From Methanobrevibacter millerae (lineage in GTDB: Archaea > Methanobacteriota > Methanobacteria > Methanobacteriales > Methanobacteriaceae), in NCBI RefSeq assembly GCF_001477655.1, contig NZ_CP011266.1:1224001-1288000 (forward strand): a stretch of DNA of 64,000 bases, given 5' to 3'. Below the pieces are notes generated by a model. The model saw nothing but the letters and a program-made list of their open reading frames with translations, had not been told where the DNA came from and searched no databases. Shown here in pieces: positions 1 to 8,946 of this stretch (position 1 is its first letter; each line of letters begins with the position of its first letter). Both the position numbers and the translations under genes were made by a program.

Positions 1-1718
1 TTTTTGATTGTTATTACAACATTGTTCAGTCCCAATATCTCTGAGTAATCGATGTTGTCTGACAATTTTTTCAATATGGAAATGTTTGATTCGGGATTGT
101 CCTCTGCCAAAAGATTTATTGCCTTTCCGGAATATTTGATTGAAATCAAAATCGAATCCTCATCATTTCTGATAACGGAATCAATCAAATCCACTTTATC
201 ATTGCTTTCAAGGATATGGATTATCATATCTTCAACGGCCATACCAATCAGAGCTGACAGTTCATTGCCTGAAAAGAATTCCTGGACCTCTTTTGAAATG
301 TTAACTGCATCTTCAATATTTCCCTCGATTGTAAACTCGAACACTTCTCCTTCAGCATTTTTCCTGTTTAGGAAAAATCCAGTATATTCACCGTTAGATT
401 TACGGACAATCCATCTGGAATAGATGAAAGTTACAGCGACTGTTGCTAATTCACTTAACACCAGTGCAAACCAAAATCCGTTGCTTCCCCAGATATGGGA
501 TAAGACAGTCGCAAACACGACCGGGAAAACCAAACCCTGAAGCAGTGATATCATATTGGCCAGTCTGTCGTTTTCAATTGACTGGGCGTAGAAAATATAC
601 AGATAATTAATTGCAAAACTCAAAAAGCTGAATGAAACTATTCTAATTGCATTCATTGCAATCGGAACATGCTCAGGATTGTGCATATTGAATATGAAAA
701 GCACTATCTGAGGGAATATGCACAACAGTGCATTGAAAAAGATTCCAAATCCCATAACTAGTTTAACTGACTTTTTAATGACATAATCAACACCACTATA
801 ATCTTTTTCCTTATAATATACAGTGGTAATCGGTAAAATTGATTGTGTCGTACCTAAAATGAATATTTCAACTAAAAATGTTGCATTATAACACATATTC
901 AATGCAACAAGTCCAATTTCTCCTAAAATCCCTGCAATTATTGCATTTAAAACCAGAAATTTAAGCATAATGTACAAGGTAATTGAAGCAGATGAAAAAC
1001 CTGTCCTGCAGATATCGACCAAATAGCCAAAAATCTTTGAAGATTTAACCTTAATAATCTTTAATGTCCTGCTGGATTTAAAAAAGTAAACTGAAATGTA
1101 TATTGCCCCTACAATACTGCCTAATGATGTAGCAAGTGCAGCGCCTCCTATTCCATAGTTTAAAATTTTCATGAAAACAATATCAAAAGTTATATTTACA
1201 ATATTGGACAACATGAATGTTTGAAACTGAAGCTGGACAAAATCATCGTTTCTGATGAAATAAGCCAGAACAATCTTATAGCATTCAAATACAATACCTA
1301 CAAGATACAGGTTAAAATATTGTGCGAAATACTGTTTCATATTTGGAGAATGACACAGAAACTGGATAATCATATCCTGAAATATAAATGACAATATTGT
1401 TATGATAATTGAAATCAGCAAGATTCCAATTATAGATACCGAAAAGAGTTCATTACTTTTCTTTTTATCGAATTCCGCTTTTGCAAGGTTACATAGTATG
1501 CTTCCTCCAAAACCTATCAGCCAATATACGGTATTTATAAAGCAAACAAAGGGCTCCATAGTCTGAACAACAGATAAAAATGTGGATCCCATAAAAAGGC
1601 TTATGAAAAATGCGTCAATGAGCATGGCAAAGTTTCCAGCAATTGAAGTCAGCAATGTCGGAAAGAGCAATTCCTTGAATTTGGAGTTCAGTAAATTATA
1701 ATTTCTTGCATAATTCAT
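1..1718 (-). CDS. MATE-family exporter with C-terminal HATPase-like domain (3' end outside window)
   Basis: My own translation of the minus strand gives one open frame from ATG at 1718 to the window edge, about 572 residues. Residues ~1-440 form the 12-helix MATE/MOP multidrug exporter fold, with typical early text LLTSIAGNFAMLIDAFF. After ~450 the protein becomes soluble. A segment reading ELSALIGMAVEDMIIHI resembles the N-box helix of RsbW/HATPase_c_2 anti-sigma kinases (usually ALEEALTNVIKHA). It starts 8 bp after the stop of the ATP-grasp gene, so the two are co-transcribed. A MATE protein fused to a kinase-like domain suggests export controlled by a phospho-switch, perhaps linked to the SpoIIE phosphatase 8 kb away. 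The N-box asparagine is not obvious, so ATP binding is uncertain. The MATE call is firm; the tail call is moderate. Confidence 0.82.
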   Translation of the reverse strand, partial: MNYARNYNLLNSKFKELLFPTLLTSIAGNFAMLIDAFFISLFMGSTFLSVVQTMEPFVCFINTVYWLIGFGGSILCNLAKAEFDKKKSNELFSVSIIGILLISIIITILSFIFQDMIIQFLCHSPNMKQYFAQYFNLYLVGIVFECYKIVLAYFIRNDDFVQLQFQTFMLSNIVNITFDIVFMKILNYGIGGAALATSLGSIVGAIYISVYFFKSSRTLKIIKVKSSKIFGYLVDICRTGFSSASITLYIMLKFLVLNAIIAGILGEIGLVALNMCYNATFLVEIFILGTTQSILPITTVYYKEKDYSGVDYVIKKSVKLVMGFGIFFNALLCIFPQIVLFIFNMHNPEHVPIAMNAIRIVSFSFLSFAINYLYIFYAQSIENDRLANMISLLQGLVFPVVFATVLSHIWGSNGFWFALVLSELATVAVTFIYSRWIVRKSNGEYTGFFLNRKNAEGEVFEFTIEGNIEDAVNISKEVQEFFSGNELSALIGMAVEDMIIHILESNDKVDLIDSVIRNDEDSILISIKYSGKAINLLAEDNPESNISILKKLSDNIDYSEILGLNNVVITIK

Positions 1719-1726
1719 AATGAACA

Positions 1727-3421
1727 CTATTTTTTAGAAGCAATTAACATTCTCGGCAATTTATGCACTGGCAATTCGATTTTAAAGTTCATGAATTTGA
1801 CAAGGGCTTCAGCGCCCAGCCTTCCATTTGGAATATGGTCATAAGTAGTTTTTGGAATATATATTCCTCCGCCAACCTTAACGGTTTTTAATGTTTTTAA
1901 AAGCAAGGCTGCGATTTTTTCATCGCTTTCATTCGCTATGCTTTTGTTTAAATTTATTAAAACGCAATCGAATTCACCGTCGATTTTATCCAAACCCTCT
2001 GCATCCGTCTGAACTATGGACAAATCATCAAAAAAGGTGTCAGTAACCAATAATATGGTACCATAGGGTTTCAGATTATTCACAATGGATTTGATATCAT
2101 TCAAATAACTTAAATCATCAATATTGGCATTTTCATGTGTCTCTTCACTTAACACCAGCTGAAAAGCACGCTGTTCAAGGCTTCTGAGGAATTCCAAATC
2201 TTTCATTACCTGATTTTTATCTTCATGAACCAGATATATGTCACCCGGACTTGTTTCTATATCTTGTGTCTTTAGGAAAAATTGTGAATCCTCAATTTGG
2301 CCTATTAAAGTCCTGTGATGACTTTTCAGGTTTTTTCCAATATTTTGCAATGGGGATGACTTGGCGGTAATGTCTTTTGGCACGATTATTGACTTTAAAA
2401 CACCATGTGCATATAATTTATAGGGCTTTTGGCGGTCCTGATGGAATTTATCTGGATTTAAATATGAATCAAGTGAACTGTCGGTTTCATGCTGTCCAGA
2501 AATCCTGTCAAGGAATTTTGCATCAAGATTGCCTCCATGAGGACGGCAATTCACTTCTATCAATACGGGTCCCTTTTCATCAATCATGTATTCTCCATGA
2601 ACTGGACCGTATTTGATGCCCAAAGCATCGGCAACATCATAAGCATATTCGACAAGTTCCGCTTCTCCAATTCCCAATTCATTTATCGTTTCGTCATAGT
2701 CATAGACATGGCCGCCTTCATGGGTCTTGATTTTGTGATACTTCCAGATGGTTGTTACTCGATGAACGCCATTGCAGGACATGAGATTTACAACATACTC
2801 CTCACCTCTAATGCGTTCCTGAATTAGAAGCTCATCCAATTCAGTTCCATAGGCATTTGTTGAATTGAATAGTTCATGTAGGGATTTTATCATTTCCTCC
2901 TTATTTGAGCAGATTCTCACACCCACAGAACAGAAGCTGTATTGTGGCTTTATTACAACTTCATCTAGATGTTGGCTGTCATAATATTCAATGGCCTCTT
3001 CAACACTAGTTACGATGCGACCTCTTATTGAGCGAAGGTTATTTTCGGCCAGCCTCTTGTGCATTTCGTTTTTTAAGGTTATGGCATCCAAGTTTTCAAT
3101 GGGATTGCACAATAGATTCAAGTCATTTGCCAATTTTGTTGCCAATATAACTCCATCTTCAGTTCCCGGAACAATAACTAATGGATCAAGTTTTTTAACC
3201 ATTTCAAGAGTTTCTTCATATGTGTCCTTTTCATAAATCAAATCATAATCAGCATTTATCAAATTGTATCCACTTCTGACTTCTTTTAAATGCATCTCAG
3301 CTTCCTCAGTATCACTAAATGCATTCATTTCCAAAATAACTGGGTTGCAATTTCTGTCAATTATGTCTTGAATATAATTAATTCCTGTGGATTTGCATTG
3401 AACAACAACAATATTTCTCAT
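1727..3421 (-). CDS. ATP-grasp ligase-like protein with unassigned C-terminal domain
   Basis: This is a 564-residue cytosolic protein. Residues ~1-95 look like a pre-ATP-grasp Rossmann half (LVIVPGTEDGV). Residues ~100-310 are an ATP-grasp domain, with a lysine strand (VVIKPQYSF) and the metal-binding VLIEVNCRPHGG near residue 290. Its closest style is the carboxylate-amine ligases of the BacD/DabC and carbamoyl-phosphate-synthase-like group, which join amino acids or small acids using ATP. Residues ~430-564 (ILLVTD, CVLINLN, KVGGGIYIP) suggest a second alpha/beta domain that I cannot name. It lies directly upstream of the MATE exporter, an arrangement seen in small peptide-like metabolite clusters where a ligase makes a product and the exporter removes it. 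The substrate is unknown. Confidence 0.75.
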   Translation of the reverse strand: MRNIVVVQCKSTGINYIQDIIDRNCNPVILEMNAFSDTEEAEMHLKEVRSGYNLINADYDLIYEKDTYEETLEMVKKLDPLVIVPGTEDGVILATKLANDLNLLCNPIENLDAITLKNEMHKRLAENNLRSIRGRIVTSVEEAIEYYDSQHLDEVVIKPQYSFCSVGVRICSNKEEMIKSLHELFNSTNAYGTELDELLIQERIRGEEYVVNLMSCNGVHRVTTIWKYHKIKTHEGGHVYDYDETINELGIGEAELVEYAYDVADALGIKYGPVHGEYMIDEKGPVLIEVNCRPHGGNLDAKFLDRISGQHETDSSLDSYLNPDKFHQDRQKPYKLYAHGVLKSIIVPKDITAKSSPLQNIGKNLKSHHRTLIGQIEDSQFFLKTQDIETSPGDIYLVHEDKNQVMKDLEFLRSLEQRAFQLVLSEETHENANIDDLSYLNDIKSIVNNLKPYGTILLVTDTFFDDLSIVQTDAEGLDKIDGEFDCVLINLNKSIANESDEKIAALLLKTLKTVKVGGGIYIPKTTYDHIPNGRLGAEALVKFMNFKIELPVHKLPRMLIASKK

Positions 3422-3879
3422 AAATAATCAACTCTCATGTCAAATTCCATGATTTATACTTTACATTATATATCTTTTATCTCAATCGCCTAAATATTTT
3501 CTCCCCCTTAGAATATGATTACCACATAATTGTTTCAGGAAGATTTCATAGGATGCACTTTTGAAATCAAAATCCATTCCAAAAATTTAATCATTGGTGA
3601 AATTAAATAGAATATCATGTTAAAATATTTTTTTAAAATTTTCGATAAGTAGTACAACTATTTCATGAGTTATATTGATGCTCAAATTAGCTTAGGCCTT
3701 GGATAATTTAAAGTTCATCAGAATGCATTTGAAAATCAATCTTACAGAATTGTGGTGTTCTTGCAGTATTATGTAAAAATCCCATCCAAAAATTTAATCG
3801 TTGGGAAATCAAATATACTTATGTTCATGTTTAAAAGAGCATGTAAAAATATTTTTTAAAATTAGGAGGATTAATAAGT
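3422..3879. other. Intergenic region between divergent genes, with a degenerate direct repeat
   Basis: This 458 bp AT-rich spacer lies between the ATP-grasp gene (leftward) and the MFS gene (rightward). It holds two related blocks, described separately, and the MFS ribosome binding site AGGAGG at 3864-3869. I see no gene or RNA in it. Confidence 0.6.
3570..3863. repeat. Pair of degenerate direct repeats in the MFS upstream region
   Basis: The blocks at about 3556-3640 and 3724-3863 share the order GATGCA...TTTGAAA.TCAA, then CCAAAAATTTAATC, TTGG, GAAAT.AAATA, CATGT and AAAATATTTTTT. The second block ends at the ribosome binding site of the MFS gene. They may be a duplicated promoter/operator or remnants of a duplicated 5' region. 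Only visual similarity supports this. Confidence 0.55.
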
Positions 3880-5397
3880 ATGAATGAAAAGGCTAACGAG
3901 AGTTCTTGGTTTCCGTTAATAGTTGTGGCTTGTGCTTCCTTTATTATAGTGTTGGACTCTTTCTTCATGAATGTTAGCATTTCTCGAATTGTTCTTGATT
4001 TGAATACTGATGTTAGTACTATTCAAATGATTGTGTCGTTTTGTACTCTTATTACTGCTGCGCTGATACTGTTCAGTACCAAACTTCAGGACATAGTTGG
4101 TAAAAAGAAACTGTTTGTAATTGGCGCTGCACTTTTTGGTATCGGCATATTTGCTGCAGTATTAAGTTCAAGTGTTGTAATGTTTTTTGTAGGATGGTCA
4201 GCGATTAAAGGTGTTGCTGCGGCATTAATGCTGCCTGCCATAGTTTCAATAATAAGTGGAACATATTCAGGCAAAAAACGTACAATTGCTTTGGCAACTC
4301 TTGGGGTAATGGCAGGACTTGCAGATACTTTAGCTCCGCTCATTGGTGGGCTTATTACAACTTATCTCAGCTGGAGATACACTTTTGCATTTGAATTAAT
4401 ATTCATTTTATTTATTTTAGTAATGCAAAATAAAATACCTGATTTTAAACCTACAGAATCTAAAAGCGATCTTGATATTGTTGGTGCTATACTTTCCGGT
4501 ATATGTCTTCTTTTGCTTGTGCTTGGTATTTTGACTCTGACTAAGGATGTTGCTACCAGCATAATTGAGATAATTTTGGGATTGATAGTCTTGGCAATCT
4601 TTATATGGTTTGAACTCAAAAGAAAAAGGTCAGGCAACGTGCCATTGATTGATGTTGAATTATTTAGGGACAAAAATTTGCGTATAGGTACATCTATTAA
4701 GTTATTATATAATATTATAATATCCGGAACATTTTTTGTAATGGTTCTGTTTTTCCAAAGTGTATTGCAGTTAAATCCATTCGATACTGGTTTGGCTTCA
4801 CTTCCATTTGTTATGGCTTTGTTTATTTTTTCATTGACCGCTCCAAAACTAATAGGAAAACTGAATCACAAGACACTCATGGCAATAGGATGTATAATAT
4901 CTATTGTAGGATGTCTGATTTTAAGTTATCAATTTAAATTAAATGTAAACATGCTGGATTTAATTCCCGGACAGTTTTTACTTGGGACAGGTCTTGGTTT
5001 TATGATGGCTTTAGCATCGGATGTTGCATTATTCGATGTTCCTGCTGAAGGCCAAAATAACGCATCAGGTATTATTACAACTGGTGAAACATTAGGTTCA
5101 TCATTGGGTACAGCAATCATTGGAATAATTCTAATTCTTGGAGTTATGGGTGGTATCAGTACTGCAGTCGATACCTATGCACCTGATTATTCAGGAGATG
5201 AACAATTCCATCAGGAGATCTATAATTACTTCCAAAAATTAGATACTATGGATGGACAAGACAGTATTGTTGTGAATACTGCAGATATAATTATTCAGAA
5301 TGCAATGGCAACCGTAATGTATGGATTAGCCATCGTGTTAGTAGCTATTTTAATTCTAACGCTGCGGATAAAAAATAAAAATATTAAAAAACAATGA
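3880..5397 (+). CDS. MFS transporter, DHA2 (14-helix) drug:H+ antiporter type
   Basis: This is a 505-residue inner-membrane protein with about 14 hydrophobic helices, the usual length and helix count for the EmrB/QacA (DHA2) group of proton-driven drug exporters. The MFS motif A region (KLQDIVGKKKLFVIG) lies between helices 2 and 3, and a TLAPLIGG segment matches the motif C area of antiporters. It starts at ATG 3880 with AGGAGG 10 bp upstream, a strong signal. It stands alone and ends in a hairpin terminator that begins at its stop codon. It may export a toxic compound or a secondary metabolite, given the ligase/exporter pair and NRPS remnant on either side. The substrate cannot be read from sequence. 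Confidence 0.88.
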   Translation: MNEKANESSWFPLIVVACASFIIVLDSFFMNVSISRIVLDLNTDVSTIQMIVSFCTLITAALILFSTKLQDIVGKKKLFVIGAALFGIGIFAAVLSSSVVMFFVGWSAIKGVAAALMLPAIVSIISGTYSGKKRTIALATLGVMAGLADTLAPLIGGLITTYLSWRYTFAFELIFILFILVMQNKIPDFKPTESKSDLDIVGAILSGICLLLLVLGILTLTKDVATSIIEIILGLIVLAIFIWFELKRKRSGNVPLIDVELFRDKNLRIGTSIKLLYNIIISGTFFVMVLFFQSVLQLNPFDTGLASLPFVMALFIFSLTAPKLIGKLNHKTLMAIGCIISIVGCLILSYQFKLNVNMLDLIPGQFLLGTGLGFMMALASDVALFDVPAEGQNNASGIITTGETLGSSLGTAIIGIILILGVMGGISTAVDTYAPDYSGDEQFHQEIYNYFQKLDTMDGQDSIVVNTADIIIQNAMATVMYGLAIVLVAILILTLRIKNKNIKKQ

Positions 5398-5425
5398 GAG
5401 ACAATCTCTCATTTGCCTTTTTTTT
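5395..5425 (+). terminator. Hairpin plus T-run after the MFS gene
   Basis: TGAGAGA (5395-5401), loop CAA, and TCTCTCA (5405-5411) form a perfect 7 bp stem that includes the stop codon. A run of T follows at 5417-5425. Confidence 0.75.
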
Positions 5426-5872
5426 AAATGGTTTGAGTGTTGGCAGAAATTATTGAATTTTGATTTTTTCATTTTGTAGGATATAGAATAAATTTCACTA
5501 AAAGTAGTAGATAATTTGAAATGTGTCACGCCAATGCCATTCAGTTGTTTAAATGATTAAAAAAATGCATAATTCCTTTTGTTAAACTTAAAAAATCTCA
5601 TAAACTCGTTTTTTATTGATTTACTTGTTTAAAGCTTTTTTTTTAAAAATTGAATGTTGAAACAATAATTAACCATTTTTTTTACTAGGTTGATTAATAA
5701 TAAATACTAGTTTATCTATAGGTCTTTACTATTTGCTATTTTGAATATCATTAAAATTTGCTAAAATTAATGTTTTAAAAACTGAACAATTTGTTATAAT
5801 AGTATAAAGATTAATTATTTATTTAAAAAATTACATACATTATATCAAATAAATAATTTTAAGTGATAAAAA
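5426..5872. other. AT-rich intergenic region carrying a dispersed 51 bp repeat
   Basis: There is no gene here. It contains copy 1 of the dispersed repeat (5490-5540). Upstream of 5873 it is almost pure A/T, with several possible TATA boxes but no ribosome binding site. Confidence 0.5.
5490..5540. repeat. Dispersed repeat, copy 1
   Basis: It begins AAATTTCACTAAAAGTAGT and matches 12415-12465 at about 43 of 51 positions. Both copies lie beside broken genes, so this may be a transposon end or another mobile scar. No full-length element is visible. Confidence 0.6.
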
Positions 5873-6792
5873 ATGATTGATAAAAATTTAAATTATATTA
5901 AATACTTTTTAAATCTTATTAAGGATTTTGATGAAAGTACTGTTCTTAATCCTGATTTAAGTGGGATTGAAACTCCAAATTTAGTTACTGAGGAATTTAA
6001 AATTAATAAACATGAATTAATTGAATTTTGTCGAAAAAATTGCATTACTGAAAGTGTTCTTTTTTTAGCTGGGGCATGTTTGGCCTTAAATAAGTTCACG
6101 TTTTCCAATAAAAATTTGATATTTCATGAAAATAATTTAATTTTCACTACAAATTTTGAAAATAGGAAAATAACAATTGAAGATTATTTAATACAAATTC
6201 AAAAGGATTATAAAGAAAATTTAAAATATGTTAATTTTTCCATTGACGATTTGATTAAGGAATATGACTTAAAATCAGGAGTATATTATTCATTCAATAA
6301 AGATTTGGATTTAGATTCATTAGGATATAAGTATGATTTTTACCTTAATATCATGGAAAATCATGAAGAGTTCATATTGTCTGCTTCGTATAATGATCAA
6401 TTATACTCTGCAGAATACATTAAATTATTCCTTAAAAGTATTAATCAAATTATCAATCAATTTTTATCAATCGATATTTTAAATTCATCTTTATTGGACA
6501 TTTATCTTGTAAAGGAAGATGAAGATTTCAAATTCCATGAAAATAAAACACCATTTATACATAAACGTTTTGAAAAGCAAGTGGAAAAAAATCCAGACCA
6601 CATTTCACTAGTTTCAGACGGCGAAAGATTAACTTATGGTGAACTTAATAAAAAAGCTAATAGGATTGCCAATGCTCTTATTAAAAAAGGAGTGAAACCT
6701 AAAAGCAATATGATTATGATGATCCAGAAACTGCTGAAGAGTTCAATTCTGAGGTGATATCTGATTCAAAATTCAATTTTTCTCTATTTTAA
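5873..6792 (+). pseudogene. Non-ribosomal peptide synthetase remnant (condensation tail plus first part of adenylation domain)
   Basis: The open frame from ATG 5873 to TGA 6757 gives 294 residues. Residues ~1-215 resemble the second half of a condensation domain. Residues ~225-280 are the start of an adenylation domain: HKRFEKQVEKNPD, then LTYGELNKKANRIANALI and KKGVKP, the usual A1 region. The similarity stops there, long before the A3-A10 core, and no carrier domain follows. In the next frame an acidic tail (DDPETAEEFNSE) runs on to TAA at 6790-6792 and looks like the natural C-terminus. The simplest reading is a large in-locus deletion joining the start of an NRPS module to the end of the gene. 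It may still be expressed but cannot activate an amino acid. There is no ribosome binding site before 5873. Confidence 0.8.
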
Positions 6793-6837
6793 CTTTTTGT
6801 GCAATAATTTTCTGGTTATTTGGCAAGCAGGAGAGGT

Positions 6838-8151
6838 TTAAATTATTGTTCCACCTATTCCCTCAATATACTCTTCAATATACTTTTTATCTTTTTTATT
6901 AAATACTGAGTAGTTAAATGTGAAGTTTGTTTTTAAATCATCGATTTGTTTAATATCAATTATTTCAGCATCAATAACTCCTTCAATGCTTTCAAACATC
7001 TTAATCAAATATTTTTCATTGCATTTTGAAGGTAACTGAACAGTAAAATCAAAATTTTCTAGTTTAAGATTATTCTTTTTCCATTCAAATACTTCTTTTC
7101 TGGATAATATATCCACACCAGAAATTTTTAAATTAATTTCTTCATTATTATGGTTTTTTAGTACTACATATTTTGATGTGACTTTTTTTATAATGCCCAC
7201 ATATACTTTTTTAGAATATAAATCTTTTAAACCTAATTCATTTCCTATTGATTTTGTTAAAACATTTGATTTTTGTGTTATCATGCCTATTGATCTATCT
7301 GAACGGATTAATGCCTCTTGACGATCATCCATATGTTGTGAGGATTCAACAATATTTTTTACAAAGTCCTTTTCATTGCCTTCTTCTATTAATTTCGACA
7401 GATATATACCTTCGTTTATTAATGTCTTTCTCGCAAATGAATTTTCTTTGTTATTTTTCTGTATGGAATAATAAAGATAAGGATTTTGATATATAATACG
7501 ACTTACCATATCAAGCATTAAGCTATAGACAGGGCTTGAAAATGATCTTGATTTTTTAACATTGATGTGGAGCTTTCTAATTGTTGAAGCTAGTGTGATG
7601 AATGAGAAATGAGTTAATCCCTGAACAATACTCATATACTTGTCATGCTCCTGTGGTGTTGTTACAACAATTTCACATTCGGATTTAATTAAAAATTTTT
7701 TTACACGGTCTAACCAATTATTTGCCCGGTCTTCAATAGGCGTCAATACAATAATTTGTCTTTTGATTGTAGGTACTCGTGGTCCAAACATTGGATGGCA
7801 AGGCAATATTTCAACATTTTCAGGAGCATATTTCTTTAAAGCTTCTGCAGCTTCTGTTTTTATGCTGCAGACATCCATTAATAATGATCCTTCAGGTGCA
7901 TGAGGAGCCACATCCTTTATCGTTTCAACCATGATGGTTATAGGTACACTGAAAATAATAATATCTGCATTTTGTACTGCCTCAATGTTGTCCTGAATAT
8001 ATTTGACATTCAACTCTTTTGCAACTTCAAGTCCTCTATCTTTGTTGGGACTTGTAATTGTAATATTAAAATCATTGTTTAAATGTTCTGCTATCCATCT
8101 GCCAAATCCTCGTGTAGCACCGATTATTGTCATGTTGCCTTTTTTAACCAT
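6838..8151 (-). CDS. tyrA: Prephenate dehydrogenase with C-terminal regulatory region
   Basis: It catalyses NAD(P)-dependent oxidative decarboxylation of prephenate to 4-hydroxyphenylpyruvate in tyrosine synthesis. The N-terminal Rossmann motif (TIIGATRGFGRW) is followed by the TyrA signature around residue 115 (LPCHPMFGP) and the helical dimer domain (QGLTHFSFITLAS). Residues beyond ~320 form an archaeal C-terminal extension that probably senses product. The frame can open at 8202, but family members begin just before the Rossmann strand, so I favour ATG 8151 (GGGAT six bases upstream) or ATG 8133. It lies tail to tail with the NRPS remnant and shares no operon. Function is confident, start uncertain. 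Confidence 0.88.
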   Translation of the reverse strand: MVKKGNMTIIGATRGFGRWIAEHLNNDFNITITSPNKDRGLEVAKELNVKYIQDNIEAVQNADIIIFSVPITIMVETIKDVAPHAPEGSLLMDVCSIKTEAAEALKKYAPENVEILPCHPMFGPRVPTIKRQIIVLTPIEDRANNWLDRVKKFLIKSECEIVVTTPQEHDKYMSIVQGLTHFSFITLASTIRKLHINVKKSRSFSSPVYSLMLDMVSRIIYQNPYLYYSIQKNNKENSFARKTLINEGIYLSKLIEEGNEKDFVKNIVESSQHMDDRQEALIRSDRSIGMITQKSNVLTKSIGNELGLKDLYSKKVYVGIIKKVTSKYVVLKNHNNEEINLKISGVDILSRKEVFEWKKNNLKLENFDFTVQLPSKCNEKYLIKMFESIEGVIDAEIIDIKQIDDLKTNFTFNYSVFNKKDKKYIEEYIEGIGGTII

Positions 8152-8256
8152 TTTTAATCCCATATATAAAGTTGAATATTTAACAATTTTTTTGCTAATC
8201 AATTGAATTATATGTATCTAATACAATATATTTTTTTTAATTTGACAGGATTATTA

Positions 8257-8267
8257 TGTTAGTAACA
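8257..8267. promoter_or_regulatory. Palindrome TGTTAGTAACA between tyrA and the TetR remnant
   Basis: TGTTA-G-TAACA is a perfect inverted repeat about 70 bp upstream of the regulator start, in the divergent promoter space. It is a candidate operator for the TetR-like protein. This is inferred from position and symmetry only. Confidence 0.4.
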
Positions 8268-8336
8268 TATATTTTTAAATATTTAATATTAACTATAATG
8301 ATATGTCATTAATATATTTTAGATTGGGGATATTGT

Positions 8337-8924
8337 ATGGATGAGTTTAATGATACTGATATAAAAATTATAAATGCAACATTTATAATTCTTCAAAAAG
8401 AAGGTTTTACCAAAGCTACTACTAAAAAAAATAGATGCTGAAGCAGAGGTAAATGAAGTAACAATTTTTAGAAGGTTTCAAAACAAAAAAATTTAGTTGA
8501 AAAAACAAAGGAATACCATTTCCAAATACTCATTGATAAGCTAAGGGAAATTTTTGATTTCAATGATGATGACGAAATTGAAGGATATCTTCAAAGTAAT
8601 TTCATTGGTCTTTTAAATCTTTCAGATAGGGATTTTGCTGTTTTTAAAATAGCTATGGAAGAAGTTAGGAATGTTCCTGATAAAAAACAATTGATTTCAA
8701 GAATTACTGATACAATTATTGATAAGCTAGAAGAATTTTTCAATTCCCAAATTGAAAAGGGAAAAATTAGGCAAATTGATTCAAGGGTATTGGCGTTGAT
8801 GTGTTTTAGTATAACTTTCCAGTCTGTAATTTTATGGAGAGTATATGAAGATAATACCAATATTGATGCTGACCGTTATGCTAAAAGTTTCTTGGACATA
8901 TTGTATAATGGAATAAAATTTTAA
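8337..8924 (+). pseudogene. TetR-family transcriptional regulator, two frameshifts in the DNA-binding half
   Basis: Translation from ATG 8337 (GGGGA at 8326-8330) gives the opening of a TetR helix-turn-helix (IINATFIILQKEGFTKATTKK). It needs a 1-base shift in an A-run near 8428 to continue as IDAEAEVNEVTIFRRF. A second shift near 8490 is needed to reach LVEKTKEYHFQILIDKLREI and the ligand-binding domain, which is then open to TAA 8922-8924. Rejoined, the length (~195 residues) and the order of parts are normal for TetR. Both shifts fall in homopolymer A-runs, so they could be sequencing errors, but several other genes around here are also broken. If real, neighbouring exporters may have lost their repressor. 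Confidence 0.78.
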
Positions 8925-8946
8925 TATACAATAATCTAAAAACTGA

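Noticed and set aside
52-423. Plus-strand open frame at the left edge
   Set aside because: It lies opposite the MATE gene, which has clear family motifs on the minus strand.
8428-8495. Programmed frameshifting in the TetR gene
   Set aside because: Two shifts in plain A-runs without slippery heptamers or downstream structure are better explained by decay or sequence errors.
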